This document shows, piece after piece, positions 1 to 8,052 of a stretch of 64,000 nucleotides of DNA. Both the position numbers and the translations under genes were made by a program. Source of the DNA: Paeniglutamicibacter sp. Y32M11 (lineage in GTDB: Bacteria > Actinomycetota > Actinomycetes > Actinomycetales > Micrococcaceae); NCBI RefSeq assembly GCF_019285735.1, contig NZ_CP079107.1, forward strand, positions 4,030,001 to 4,094,000, given 5' to 3'. The notes under the pieces are model-generated. The model saw nothing but the letters and a program-made list of their open reading frames with translations, had not been told where the DNA came from and did no database searches. Position 1 is the first letter of the stretch; each line of letters begins with the position of its first letter.

Positions 1-656
1 ACGGCCGGGGCAAAGAGCAGTCCGCCGATGTAGTCGATGCCGCGGGCTCCCGTGCGGTTGGTCGGTGAGGGCTTGAGCAGGATCGCGACCAGCAGCGCGG
101 CGATGATTCCCATGATGCCGGAGACGATGAACAGCGCCTTCCAGTTGCCCACCTGCAGCAGCACACCGGCAATCAGGTTGCCGCCGGCGCCGGCCAGGAA
201 CGAGGACCCGGCGATCAGCGCGATCACGTTGGGCACTTTCACCTTGGGTAGCTCCTGGCGGGCAAGACCTAGGCACAGCGGCAGGGTGGCACCGGCAGCA
301 CCCTGAAGCGCGCGGCCCAGGATGACGCCGCCCAGCGTGCCGAAGGAGAAGCTGATGATGGAGCCGACCACGGAGATGGACAGCACGATCACCAGCAGCT
401 TCTTGCGCCCATACATATCGCCCAAGCGTCCGCAGATCGCTGCCGAGGCAGCTGCAACCAGCAGGAAGGCGGTGACCGCCCACCCCGCAGCGGCCGCATC
501 GACGTTGAAATCATGCATCAAGTTGGGAAGGGCTATGAAGATCATCGCCGATTCAAAGGTGCCGACGAATTCTGCGACCAGCAGTACGCTGACGATCTTG
601 ACGTAGCCAGGGAATCTGGCCGCTCTCTGGGTGGTTTGCTGCCCGGACCTCATCAT
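1..656 (-). CDS. MFS transporter, DHA2-like (3' end outside window)
   Basis: Partial major facilitator superfamily transporter; 218 codons are visible and the C-terminus lies beyond the left edge. The first six hydrophobic segments and the start of a seventh can be read, with the motif A loop GRLGDMYGRKK between segments 2 and 3 and a GRALQGAAGA stretch in segment 4, as in DHA2 drug/organic-acid:H+ antiporters. The ATG at 656 is preceded by AGGA at a workable distance. It diverges from the SDR gene at 998 across a region holding the 17-bp inverted repeat at 911-927, so uptake or export of a steroid or a degradation product is a reasonable inference. The substrate cannot be told from sequence. 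The MFS protein at 60778 belongs to the same subgroup by eye. Confidence 0.85.
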   Translation of the reverse strand, partial: MMRSGQQTTQRAARFPGYVKIVSVLLVAEFVGTFESAMIFIALPNLMHDFNVDAAAAGWAVTAFLLVAAASAAICGRLGDMYGRKKLLVIVLSISVVGSIISFSFGTLGGVILGRALQGAAGATLPLCLGLARQELPKVKVPNVIALIAGSSFLAGAGGNLIAGVLLQVGNWKALFIVSGIMGIIAALLVAILLKPSPTNRTGARGIDYIGGLLFAPA

Positions 657-997
657 GGCATTTCCTGTCCTTTGGATGTGAGTGATGTACGTCCGCAGAG
701 CTTGCACGCGGCTGCATCCGTTGAAGCGTGTGGTGCCTAGGGGGTTCCCCCGGCGGCGCGGACCAATCGATGTCCTGCGCGCAGCTGCTATCGCGAGTCG
801 GGAGGCATTGCCCCCATGGGCGGGGCCGCGGCGCATCGCCAGTGGCCCCTTGCTTGCCTCCCGGAACGTGAGATCAGTATGTTGCCGATCACAACCCCGC
901 TCGGCGCGGAGTCCCAAACAGCGGGACAGGACGAGACCCCGGTCACAGTCGCGGGGCAAACTGTGTGCTGAAACGTTGGCAATCAAAAGGAGCAGGC
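657..997. other. Divergent intergenic region with one operator-like repeat
   Basis: These 341 bases separate the divergent MFS and SDR genes. No reading frame here looks like a gene. The recognisable elements are the inverted repeat at 911-927 and the AAAAGGAG ribosome binding site at 985-992 before the SDR. Confidence 0.6.
911..927. promoter_or_regulatory. Candidate operator 1 of the ATCCCG-N5-CGGGAT family
   Basis: GTCCCA-AACAG-CGGGAC: arms pair at five of six positions around a 5-nt spacer. It lies between the divergent MFS (656) and SDR (998) genes, about 79 nt upstream of the SDR start. It is one of five similar repeats in steroid-cluster promoter regions (see 7093, 7878, 12249, 15892). 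The binding protein is unknown. Confidence 0.5.
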
Positions 998-1753
998 ATG
1001 GGTGTACTCGATGGCCGCGTGGCCTTGATCACCGGGGCGGGCCAAGGCGTTGGCCGCGGCATTGCACGCGCACTGGCATTTGAAGGTGCCCGCGTAGCGA
1101 TCGTCGGACGCACCACACAGAAGGTGGAGGACGCCGCCGCACAAATCCGTAGCGAGGGCGCAGATGCCCAGGCATTCACGTGCGACGTCACCAGCGCAGA
1201 ACAGATCGAACAGCTGGTTGAAGACGTAGTGGAGCACTTCGGCGGAATCTCGATCCTGGTCAACAATGCCCAGACAACGGTGCACGGGCAGCTGCTGGAC
1301 CTTCCGGAGCAGGACTACCTGCTCGGCATGGAATCCGGTCCGCTGGCCACCTGGCGCTTAATGCGCGCATGCCATCCGCACATGCAGGGGCATGGCTCCA
1401 TCGTCAATCTGGGTTCCGCCGCCGGCGTGCGCTGGAACCCGACCGGCTATGGCGGCTACGCGGCCGCCAAGGAAGCGATCCGTGTGCTGACTCGCACGGC
1501 AGCCTGTGAATGGGCGGCCGACGGCATCCGGGTCAATGCGATTCTTCCGTTGGCGAGCTCCCCGTCGCTGGAACATTGGGAGCGCATCAATCCCGAAGAA
1601 GCGCGGGAATACCTAGCGACCATTCCCTTGGGACGCATGGGCGACACCGAGAAAGACATCGGCCCGGCTGTCGTGTTCCTCTGCTCGGAAAACTCCCGCT
1701 ACATCACCGGTCATTCCCTGCCGGTGGACGGCGGACAAGTGCTCATGCGCTGA
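998..1753 (+). CDS. SDR family oxidoreductase
   Basis: A 251-residue classical short-chain dehydrogenase/reductase. The N-terminal nucleotide-binding motif GAGQGVGRG, the NNAQ turn, the catalytic serine in NLGSAAG and the YAAAK tyrosine-lysine pair are all visible, and the C-terminal YITGHSLPVDGGQ is typical. The ATG at 998 is chosen over an upstream in-frame start because AAAAGGAG sits 5 nt before it and the protein then begins with the Rossmann strand. It is followed at 131 nt by kshA and probably co-transcribed, so oxidation or reduction of a steroid hydroxyl/keto group is the natural guess. The exact position (3, 7, 12 or 17) cannot be inferred. Confidence 0.88.
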   Translation: MGVLDGRVALITGAGQGVGRGIARALAFEGARVAIVGRTTQKVEDAAAQIRSEGADAQAFTCDVTSAEQIEQLVEDVVEHFGGISILVNNAQTTVHGQLLDLPEQDYLLGMESGPLATWRLMRACHPHMQGHGSIVNLGSAAGVRWNPTGYGGYAAAKEAIRVLTRTAACEWAADGIRVNAILPLASSPSLEHWERINPEEAREYLATIPLGRMGDTEKDIGPAVVFLCSENSRYITGHSLPVDGGQVLMR

Positions 1754-1883
1754 GCATCCCGATAGACCCTCCGCTCGCATCGTCAAGGCCTTCACCGATG
1801 ATGGACCACCATCGGTGCGCAGCTACCTCACCGGCAGAACTAGACAGTTCACCGGCACCACACCAAAGAAAATAGGAGAAGCC

Positions 1884-3071
1884 ATGACTACTGAAATGAC
1901 AGAAGTCACTGACACCGAGCAGTTCGACGAAGTTCGCCTGATCGACGCGGGCAGTAACCCGACCCGCTTCGCCCGCGGCTGGCACTGTCTGGGCCGCGCG
2001 AAGGACTTCCGCGACGGCAAGCCGCACACCGTCAAGGTCTTCGGCACCAAGGTTGTCATCTGGGCAGACACCAAGGACAAGCTCAACGTGCTGGACGCGT
2101 TCTGCCGCCATATGGGTGGGGACCTGTCCAAGGGCGAAATCAAGGGCGACGAGATCTCCTGCCCGTTCCACGACTGGCGCTGGGGCGGCGACGGCAAGTG
2201 CAAGGAGGTTCCTTACGCACAGCGTGTGCCGTTGCGTGCCCGTACCGCGGCCTGGGAGACCATGGAGAAAAACGGCCTGCTCTTTGTCTGGAACGACCCG
2301 CAAGGCAACCCTCCTCCGGCTGATGTCACCGTCCCGGAGATCGAGGGCTTCGGCACCGACGAGTGGAGCGACTGGTCCTGGAACACCTTCCTGGTAGAGG
2401 GCTCGAACTGCCGCGAGATCGTGGACAACGTCGTTGACATGGCGCACTTCTTCTACGTGCACTACCAGATGCCGCAGTACTTCAAGAACATCTTCGAAGG
2501 CCACGTCGCAGCCCAGCACATGCGCTCGACCGGCCGCGATGACATCCACACCGGCGTACAGCTGGATATGCCGGACTCGGAGACCATCTCCGACGCCGCG
2601 TACTACGGTCCGTCGTTCATGCTGGACACCATATACACGGTCGCCGGGGACACCACTGTAGAGACCAAGCTGGTCAACTGCCACTACCCGATCTCGCAGG
2701 ACTCGTTCGTGCTGATGTTCGGCACCTCCGTCCACACCATCGACGGAGTCACCCAGGAGCAGGCCGACGCTATGGCCGAGATGTTCACCGAAGGCGTGGA
2801 GACCCAATTCAAGCAGGACGTTGAGATCTGGAAGCACAAGACCCGCATCGAGAACCCCCTGTTGACCGCAGAGGATGGACCGGTCTACCAGCTGCGCCGC
2901 TGGTACGAGCAGTTCTTCGTGGATGTCGAGGACATCACCGAAGACATGGTCGCCCGCTTCGAATTCGAGGTGGACACCACCAAGGCCCTGGAAACCTGGA
3001 AGGTCGAGGTCGCCGAGAACTTGGCCAAGGGCATCGTTCCCGAGCAGGATCCGACCAAGGCGAAGGCCTAG
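1884..3071 (+). CDS. kshA: 3-ketosteroid 9alpha-hydroxylase, oxygenase component KshA
   Basis: Rieske non-haem iron oxygenase of 395 residues that hydroxylates C9 of 3-ketosteroids. With KstD action this makes the unstable intermediate whose ring B opens. Rieske ligands are C74, H76, C93 and H96 (FCRHMGG, CPFHDW); mononuclear iron ligands are H188 and H193 (DMAHFFYVH) and probably D312 (KQDVEIW). The blocks ARGWHCLG, EGSNCREI and FKNIFEGH match KshA proteins closely, as does the C-terminal RRWYEQFFVDV. The ATG at 1884 follows AGGAGAA. Electrons should come from the KshB-type reductase at 13860-14915. A small four-cysteine protein follows directly, and a degenerate paralogue lies at 12371. Confidence 0.95.
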   Translation: MTTEMTEVTDTEQFDEVRLIDAGSNPTRFARGWHCLGRAKDFRDGKPHTVKVFGTKVVIWADTKDKLNVLDAFCRHMGGDLSKGEIKGDEISCPFHDWRWGGDGKCKEVPYAQRVPLRARTAAWETMEKNGLLFVWNDPQGNPPPADVTVPEIEGFGTDEWSDWSWNTFLVEGSNCREIVDNVVDMAHFFYVHYQMPQYFKNIFEGHVAAQHMRSTGRDDIHTGVQLDMPDSETISDAAYYGPSFMLDTIYTVAGDTTVETKLVNCHYPISQDSFVLMFGTSVHTIDGVTQEQADAMAEMFTEGVETQFKQDVEIWKHKTRIENPLLTAEDGPVYQLRRWYEQFFVDVEDITEDMVARFEFEVDTTKALETWKVEVAENLAKGIVPEQDPTKAKA

Positions 3072-3156
3072 CCTTCACCGATCAACCACGCACCCGGCGC
3101 GTCGCCGCAGGGGCAAAGTACTATCGGCCCGCATGCGTGCCAGCGAGGAGCACCTC

Positions 3157-3435
3157 ATGAAACAAATCGATTGCCAGCAGTGCGGAACCGCCGTTCTGGT
3201 GGAGAAATTCAGCATTCCGCACACCAGTGTGCAGTGGGTCAGTGATGCGGCAACCTCGTGCCCCCGATTCGCCGAGGCCGCCGCCGATGCCAGGGACAGC
3301 GTGTGCGGCACCACCGCACTGAGCTGCTCGTCATTGAGCCAGAGCATCGACGATGCAGTGAGCGACGGAAGGCTGGAAATCAAGTCCCGCGTTGAGCCGG
3401 TCATCGGCGACACGCTCGTTGCCGACACCTTCTAG
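3157..3435 (+). CDS. Small four-cysteine protein linked to KshA (copy A)
   Basis: A 92-residue protein starting 85 nt after kshA with GAGGAG before its ATG. I do not recognise a named family. It carries C6xxC9, then C35 and C57 (plus C50), and the block VLVEKFSIPHTSVQW. The protein at 13417, which follows the second KshA homologue, has the same C-x2-C-x25-C spacing, the VLV-K block and TSV-x-W at the same place, so the two are paralogues. The CxxC pairs suggest metal or cluster binding, or a redox role. Association with the oxygenase (assembly, electron transfer or stability) is an inference from the repeated gene pairing. Confidence 0.8.
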   Translation: MKQIDCQQCGTAVLVEKFSIPHTSVQWVSDAATSCPRFAEAAADARDSVCGTTALSCSSLSQSIDDAVSDGRLEIKSRVEPVIGDTLVADTF

Positions 3436-3458
3436 GAGTATTCGGCGGCACACACCCG

Positions 3459-3503
3459 GCAAGGGGCTCCCACCACGGTCACACCATGGTGGGAGCCCCT
3501 TGC
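3459..3503. terminator. Strong hairpin terminator after the kshA operon
   Basis: Seventeen-base arms (3459-3475 and 3487-3503) pair perfectly around an 11-nt loop. It lies between the small cysteine protein and the OYE gene, so the OYE gene needs its own promoter. Confidence 0.8.
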
Positions 3504-3521
3504 TATCGCCTGCTAGTCTCT

Positions 3522-3538
3522 ATCCCACCACACGGCAT
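3522..3538. promoter_or_regulatory. Weak match to the ATCCCG-N5-CGGGAT repeat
   Basis: ATCCCA-CCACA-CGGCAT, with two departures from the palindrome. It lies just downstream of the terminator and about 20 nt before the OYE start, so it may be a degenerate member of the family or chance. Confidence 0.25.
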
Positions 3539-3558
3539 CCGCCGCGAAAAGGATGAAC

Positions 3559-4815
3559 ATGACCACCATGATTCCCGACCCGTTCGCCCCAACCACCCTG
3601 GGTCCGGTACAGCTGCGCAACCGCATCATCAAGGCCGCGACCTCCGAGGGTCGTTCCCCTAAGGGCCTGGTCACCGACGATCTGATCGACTTCCACCGCA
3701 GCTACATTCGCGGCGGAGCGGGCATGACCACCGTTGCCTACTGCTGTGTCTCCCCCGAGGGAGCCTCGGCCCCGGGACAGATCCTCATGAGCGCAAAGGC
3801 GCTACCCGGACTGCAGCAGCTGACCGACGCGATCCATGCTGAGGGCGGCGCGATTTCCGCCCAGCTGGGCCATGCTGGGATGGTGGCCTCCAAGAAGATC
3901 ACCGGCGTCACCTCCATGGGCCCGAGCAGGTTCGTGAATCCTTCCTCCATGGAATACTGCCGGGCCATCCGCCGGGAGGAAATTGCGTTGGTGATCGAGC
4001 AGTTCGGTCAGGCTGCACGGATCGCGGTGGACGCTGGATTCGACGCCGTGGAACTGCACTTCGGGCACAATTACTTGCCGAGTTCGTTCCTCTCCCCGCT
4101 ACTGAACCGCCGCAAGGATGAATACGGCGGAAGCATCGAAAACCGATCACGCTTCGTCCGGGAGATCGCCCAGCGAGTGCGTGAGGAGGTCGGGGACAAG
4201 ATCGCGGTCATCGCCAAGATCAGCATGGATGACGGGTTACCCGGCGGCATCTGGCTGAACGACTCGATCCGCACCGCCCAGCTGCTGGACGAAGATAAGA
4301 ACCTGGATGCCATCGAGCTGACGCAGGGTTCTTCGATCATCCGCCAGATGTATCTGTTCCGCGGCGATGTGCCGGTCGCGGACTTCGCCGCGGTGGTCAA
4401 GGAACCAATGAAAACCGGTGTGCGTTTGTTCGGAAAACTCGCCCTGGGCAGCTTCCCCTACCGGGACCTCTACATGCTGGAGGCGGCACGCCAGTTCGTG
4501 CCAGTCATGAAAAATACCAAGCTGATCCTGCTCGGCGGCATCAACAACCGAGAGCACATCGAGACCGGCATGCGTGAGGGCTTTGACTTTGTGGCCATGG
4601 GCCGCGGGCTGCTGCGCGAACCGGATCTGATCAACCGCATCGAAGCGGATGCCACGGTCAGCGGCCGCTGCATCCACTGCAACAAGTGCATGTACACCGT
4701 CTATGGCCGCACGCACTGCGTGATGGAGCCGGACAGCCACCACGGTGCACTGCCGGATAAAAATTCGCCGTACGCGGTGAACCGCGAGCGGCTACTGCCG
4801 CTGGCCAAGGTCTAG
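3559..4815 (+). CDS. Old yellow enzyme family NADH:flavin oxidoreductase
   Basis: An FMN TIM-barrel oxidoreductase of 418 residues. Typical blocks are LGPVQLRNRI at the N-terminus, AQLGHAGM, the FDAVELHFGHNYLP segment with the substrate-binding histidine and asparagine, and the phosphate-binding GRGLLREPDL. Near the C-terminus C371, C374, C377 and C387 resemble the iron-sulfur motif of 2,4-dienoyl-CoA reductases, yet the protein ends about 30 residues later and lacks their NAD-binding domains. The start at 3559 is preferred because AAAAGG lies 6 nt upstream; the ATG at 3553 touches that site. A role in reducing an enone or enoyl intermediate of steroid breakdown is inferred from position. Confidence 0.85.
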   Translation: MTTMIPDPFAPTTLGPVQLRNRIIKAATSEGRSPKGLVTDDLIDFHRSYIRGGAGMTTVAYCCVSPEGASAPGQILMSAKALPGLQQLTDAIHAEGGAISAQLGHAGMVASKKITGVTSMGPSRFVNPSSMEYCRAIRREEIALVIEQFGQAARIAVDAGFDAVELHFGHNYLPSSFLSPLLNRRKDEYGGSIENRSRFVREIAQRVREEVGDKIAVIAKISMDDGLPGGIWLNDSIRTAQLLDEDKNLDAIELTQGSSIIRQMYLFRGDVPVADFAAVVKEPMKTGVRLFGKLALGSFPYRDLYMLEAARQFVPVMKNTKLILLGGINNREHIETGMREGFDFVAMGRGLLREPDLINRIEADATVSGRCIHCNKCMYTVYGRTHCVMEPDSHHGALPDKNSPYAVNRERLLPLAKV

Positions 4816-4843
4816 GTCCATCCGTTCCAGCTGCCGCGGTGCT

Positions 4844-5955
4844 CTACCGCGGCAGCTGGACAAATCCCTTCATTAGAATCCGTGCGGTGCGCAGCAGCGA
4901 GGTACACACCAGTACGCCCGCGGCATCTACGTGCGCCGCGGCAGACACCGGACCCGAGGGCGTACCCAGCCGGATCACCTCGCCGTCCAGGGAACCGGCC
5001 AGCGAGGCAGGAATGCTGCCGGGAATTCGCGCCGCAGCCGCCAGACACATGGCTCCGGTGCCCGGAACCGCCCGATGCGTCTGGCCATGGAAACCACCCG
5101 GATCAGCAGATCCACATCCTCGGTAGGGCTCAGCGACCCATCCAGCAGCTTGGCGGGTGCCGGAGCTGCGACCAGCACGATCTCGGGGATCACAGCGCCG
5201 CCCCCGCGGCTGTTGCACACAGCCTCATGGCGACCGCCCCGGCCCGGCGGAGCTTCTCCAGCAACACCAATGCCGCCTTGTCGGCGTCGATCTGCTCCGG
5301 GCTTTCGGTGCACTGAAACCCCAGCGACGCAGCCTCGATGACCACCATCGGCAGCGCGGCGTCAACCAGGCTTACCGGGTAGTCCCGCTCGTCGACACTG
5401 AGCACATCTACCGGGTCGCCGGTGGGCAGCAGCCCCGCACTGCGACTTCCGGCCGGATCCGGATAGCTCAGTTCAATGGGTGCGGCGGTGCCGTGCACTC
5501 CGGGCAGCGACAGCTCGCCTGAACTGCGGCCTGCCCGTCGCGTACCTCCAGCCTCACCTGCACGATCTTTGAGGGTTCGTGTTGAATAGTGTGAAGCGCT
5601 GCGGTCCGCCTGAAGCTTCCAGCAGCCCGGATTCAAGGGCAAAGGGCACCACCCGGAGGACTAATTACCGCAGTTTCCGGCATAGTCGACCGTCGCGGAA
5701 TCGACCGCAACCTGTCCAAAGGTATAGTCCAGATCCACTGCCTCGCGCTGCGAACGGGCAACCACCATGACCTTGGACAGCGAGGAGATCCCGCCGCCCA
5801 TCCCGTCCAGCTGGCGACCATAGCGGTCCGGGGGAGCCCAGTGCCTCGGCGAAGATCCGGTCCCAAGCGGAGCGATCCTCCGGGAGCCGGTACTCGTTGA
5901 AAAACAGCCCCATACTCGTTCCGCCGCGGACGAATGCCGCCTCAATCCACTGCAC
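4844..5955 (-). pseudogene. PrpF-family isomerase, broken by several frameshifts
   Basis: The reading starts at a GTG (5955) with the PrpF-like opening MQWIEAAFVRGGTSMG, then shifts frame near a GGGGG run at about 5831 and continues as DGMGGGISSLSKVMVV and VDYAGNCGN. An in-frame stop follows at 5661. Further conserved pieces appear in other frames: VPFALESGLLEASGG, LSVDERDYPVSLVDAAL, and PSGPVSAAAHVDAAG at the end. At least four frame changes are needed to read it through. PrpF proteins isomerise 2-methylaconitate or related tricarboxylates (for example 4-oxalomesaconate tautomerases). The neighbours on both sides are intact, so decay or a locally poor assembly are both possible. Confidence 0.85.
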
Positions 5956-6025
5956 TCAGACTCCTCATGGCATCACTCGCGGACCGCGCTGCGGCCCCTG
6001 TGGCAATTCTAGGTGCGTCGCACCG

Positions 6026-7006
6026 TTAGCCACGGACCCGGTCCAGCTCGTGCAGGAACTCAAGGAACTTCACGCTGACTTCGGCGGCGCGCTCCATGGC
6101 GATCAGGTAGCCGCCGCCGGGCACACTCTGCACCGAACGCACGTCCTCATGGTGGGCGGCGAGCTGAGCTCGGATACCTTCGCCGTACTGATCGGCCAGC
6201 TGCAGGTCGGTCTCCGAGCCCAGGAAGTAGTACGGGACGGTGGTGCTTCCGGCTCCGCGGGCGTTGCGGTATTCCCAATTCAGGTCCGCCACCCGGTACC
6301 AGTTGATGCCGCCACCGAAGCCACCGCGGGCAAAGTCGCTGACGTAGGCTTCCAGCTCCCACTCGGTCAGCCAGGACCACGGCAGAGCCGGCGGCTGAGG
6401 CAGCGCCTCGCGGTACGCGGTTCCCGGCGTGTTGGCGTACACCGCGGCAAAATCCCCGTCGGTGGACAGGGTATGGAAGATCTTGGAGATAATGTCGCGC
6501 GGGTGGGCGTCATAGTCGGCGCGGGCCCCGTGCGGGTCCGCATGGTAGTAGGCCATGTGGTTGAAGCTTTTCTTGCCGCGCTCGAGCTCGGTCTGCGAGG
6601 GAAGTGCGTCGTAGTGCGGCAGCCCGGCGTATTGCAGGCCGATCAGCGCGCGCACCCGCTCCGGGTGTTCGACGGCCAGGTCATAGGCGGCAAACATGCC
6701 GTAGTCGATCCCGGAAAACACGGCTTGCTCCTCCCCCAGGTGATCGAGCAGGGCACACAGATCGGCGCTGATCACATCGGCGCGGTAGGCCGACAGTTCC
6801 TCGGGGGCCTCGGACTGACCCATGCCCCGCAGGTCCGGGGCAACCACCCGGTAGCCGGCCTCTGCCAGTGCGGTCAATTGGTGCCGCCAGCTGAACCAGG
6901 TGTGCGGGAAGCCGTGCAGCAGGACCACCAGCGGACCCTGGCCTTCTTCCACATAGTGCATCCGAAGATCGTTGATCCGGGCGTAATGGTGGGTCCAGTT
7001 CCTCAT
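6026..7006 (-). CDS. Alpha/beta hydrolase, epoxide-hydrolase-like, catalytic His not seen
   Basis: A 326-residue alpha/beta hydrolase. Visible are the oxyanion-hole segment HGFPHTW (residues 31-37), APDLRGMGQSE, and the nucleophile elbow GIDYG with D101 as the expected aspartate nucleophile of epoxide hydrolases and haloalkane dehalogenases. Where these enzymes carry the catalytic histidine (usually GH before an ExPEEV helix), this protein reads VPGGGYLIAMERAAEV, so residues 299-300 are Gly-Tyr. The start at 7006 follows AAAGGAG. It diverges from the TetR gene across the repeats at 7059-7109. Substrate unknown; activity is doubtful unless another histidine substitutes. Confidence 0.82.
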   Translation of the reverse strand: MRNWTHHYARINDLRMHYVEEGQGPLVVLLHGFPHTWFSWRHQLTALAEAGYRVVAPDLRGMGQSEAPEELSAYRADVISADLCALLDHLGEEQAVFSGIDYGMFAAYDLAVEHPERVRALIGLQYAGLPHYDALPSQTELERGKKSFNHMAYYHADPHGARADYDAHPRDIISKIFHTLSTDGDFAAVYANTPGTAYREALPQPPALPWSWLTEWELEAYVSDFARGGFGGGINWYRVADLNWEYRNARGAGSTTVPYYFLGSETDLQLADQYGEGIRAQLAAHHEDVRSVQSVPGGGYLIAMERAAEVSVKFLEFLHELDRVRG

Positions 7007-7058
7007 GGCGGCTCCTTTGGAAAAGTCAACGGCGGCGGTATTCTCAAACCGCCCACCA

Positions 7059-7109
7059 TTACATCCCGGTACTACCGTCGCTCGGGCGTTATATCCCGGT
7101 GGACGGGAT
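7059..7109. promoter_or_regulatory. Candidate operator 2: perfect ATCCCG-GTGGA-CGGGAT plus an upstream half-site
   Basis: The perfect inverted repeat is at 7093-7109. Thirty bases earlier the 12-mer TTACATCCCGGT (7059-7070) repeats TTATATCCCGGT (7089-7100), placing the two half-sites on the same helix face. The sites lie between the divergent hydrolase (7006) and TetR (7231) genes. Confidence 0.6.
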
Positions 7110-7123
7110 GTTCCGCCGCCAAG

Positions 7124-7137
7124 AACGAGCGCTTGGT
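7124..7137. promoter_or_regulatory. Possible KstR2-type operator
   Basis: On the minus strand this reads ACCAAGCGCTCGTT, one mismatch from the published KstR2 consensus AnCAAGnnCTTGnT as I remember it. It lies 94 nt upstream of the KstR2-like TetR gene and would fit autoregulation. A single near match could be chance. Confidence 0.35.
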
Positions 7138-7230
7138 TTGTTGCTAGGATGGAATTCGACTTTGTCGCGCCCCCGCGCGGCGCAAGAGCCAGCAAATTCT
7201 GCAACTCCACCCTCTGCGAAAGAGCGATTA

Positions 7231-7818
7231 ATGGCCGACAAGACCGCACCCACCCGCCGGACTGTCATTCTCGACAATGCTGCCCGGCTCTTTGCCCAGC
7301 AGGGCATCGGCGGCACCTCGGTGCGCGAGATCTCGGCCTCCGTGGGAATGCTTTCGGGCAGCCTGTACCACCATTTCGCATCCAAGGATGAGATGGTCGA
7401 GGAAGTCCTCACCGAGTTCCTCGAGGAACTGCAGGGACGCTACCGCGGCGTCACCGAATCCGGCGCCCAACCACGCGAAGCGTTGAACCAGCTGATCCGC
7501 ATCACCTTGGAGATCATCCGCGATTATCCGTACGCCACGCAGATCTACCAGAACGAGGTCGCGTACATTCAGAAGCTGCCCAAGTCGACCGGTGCCCGCG
7601 CGATCAGCAGCGACATCGCCAAGTTGTGGGTTGAGGTTATTGAGCTGGGCATCGAGAGCGGGATATTCAAGAAGGACCTGGATGCGAACGTCGCCCACCG
7701 CCTGATGCGCGACTCGCTATGGCTGACCGCCCGCTGGTTCACCCCGTCCAAGAAGTACACGCTGGATCAGCTGACGGCCGACTGCAGCGCGCTGTTCCTC
7801 GACGGGATCATGGCCTAG
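7231..7818 (+). CDS. kstR2: TetR family regulator, KstR2-like
   Basis: A 195-residue TetR regulator. The helix-turn-helix (residues about 10-55) ends in the recognition segment LSGSLYHHFASKDEM, which closely resembles KstR2, the repressor of the C/D-ring steroid genes in mycobacteria and rhodococci. The C-terminal ligand domain has the KstR2-like stretches LWVEVIELGIESG and LTARWFTP. The ATG at 7231 gives the usual length; its ribosome binding site is weak. The FadD3-like ligase gene lies immediately downstream, as expected for a KstR2 target. In other genera the inducer is the CoA thioester made by FadD3. Orthology rests on remembered sequences, so it is probable rather than proven. Confidence 0.8.
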   Translation: MADKTAPTRRTVILDNAARLFAQQGIGGTSVREISASVGMLSGSLYHHFASKDEMVEEVLTEFLEELQGRYRGVTESGAQPREALNQLIRITLEIIRDYPYATQIYQNEVAYIQKLPKSTGARAISSDIAKLWVEVIELGIESGIFKKDLDANVAHRLMRDSLWLTARWFTPSKKYTLDQLTADCSALFLDGIMA

Positions 7819-7877
7819 GTTTTCCCCTCTGACCATCGCCCGCTTCACCGGTTCACTCCATTCACATCCCCTTGCCA

Positions 7878-7894
7878 CTCCCGCCCACCGGGAC
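7878..7894. promoter_or_regulatory. Candidate operator 3 of the ATCCCG-N5-CGGGAT family
   Basis: CTCCCG-CCCAC-CGGGAC: five of six arm positions pair. It lies about 167 nt upstream of the FadD3-like ligase start, in the gap between the TetR gene and the ligase. Confidence 0.45.
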
Positions 7895-8052
7895 CACACA
7901 AAAACTGCGTTCCCATCCTCAGTAGCCTCAACACATTTCCCCCGCGCATGCTTTACGCAGCCTGGCCGGGGTGAAGTTTGAGCTGGATCACGCCAGAAAG
8001 AGCGTCCCAACAGTTGAGGACGGTGCTGCGAGAAGACAAGGGAGCCACGTGC

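Noticed and set aside
3553-3561. ATG at 3553 as start of the OYE gene
   Set aside because: The AAAAGG ribosome site touches this codon; the ATG at 3559 has proper spacing.
7093-7109. Reading the ATCCCG repeats as transcription terminators
   Set aside because: Arms are only six bases, there is no T-run, and four of the five sites lie between divergent promoters.
5897-7147. Long plus-strand ORF of 416 codons opposite the alpha/beta hydrolase
   Set aside because: It is the antisense shadow of a gene with clear hydrolase motifs; its own translation resembles nothing and has no ribosome binding site.
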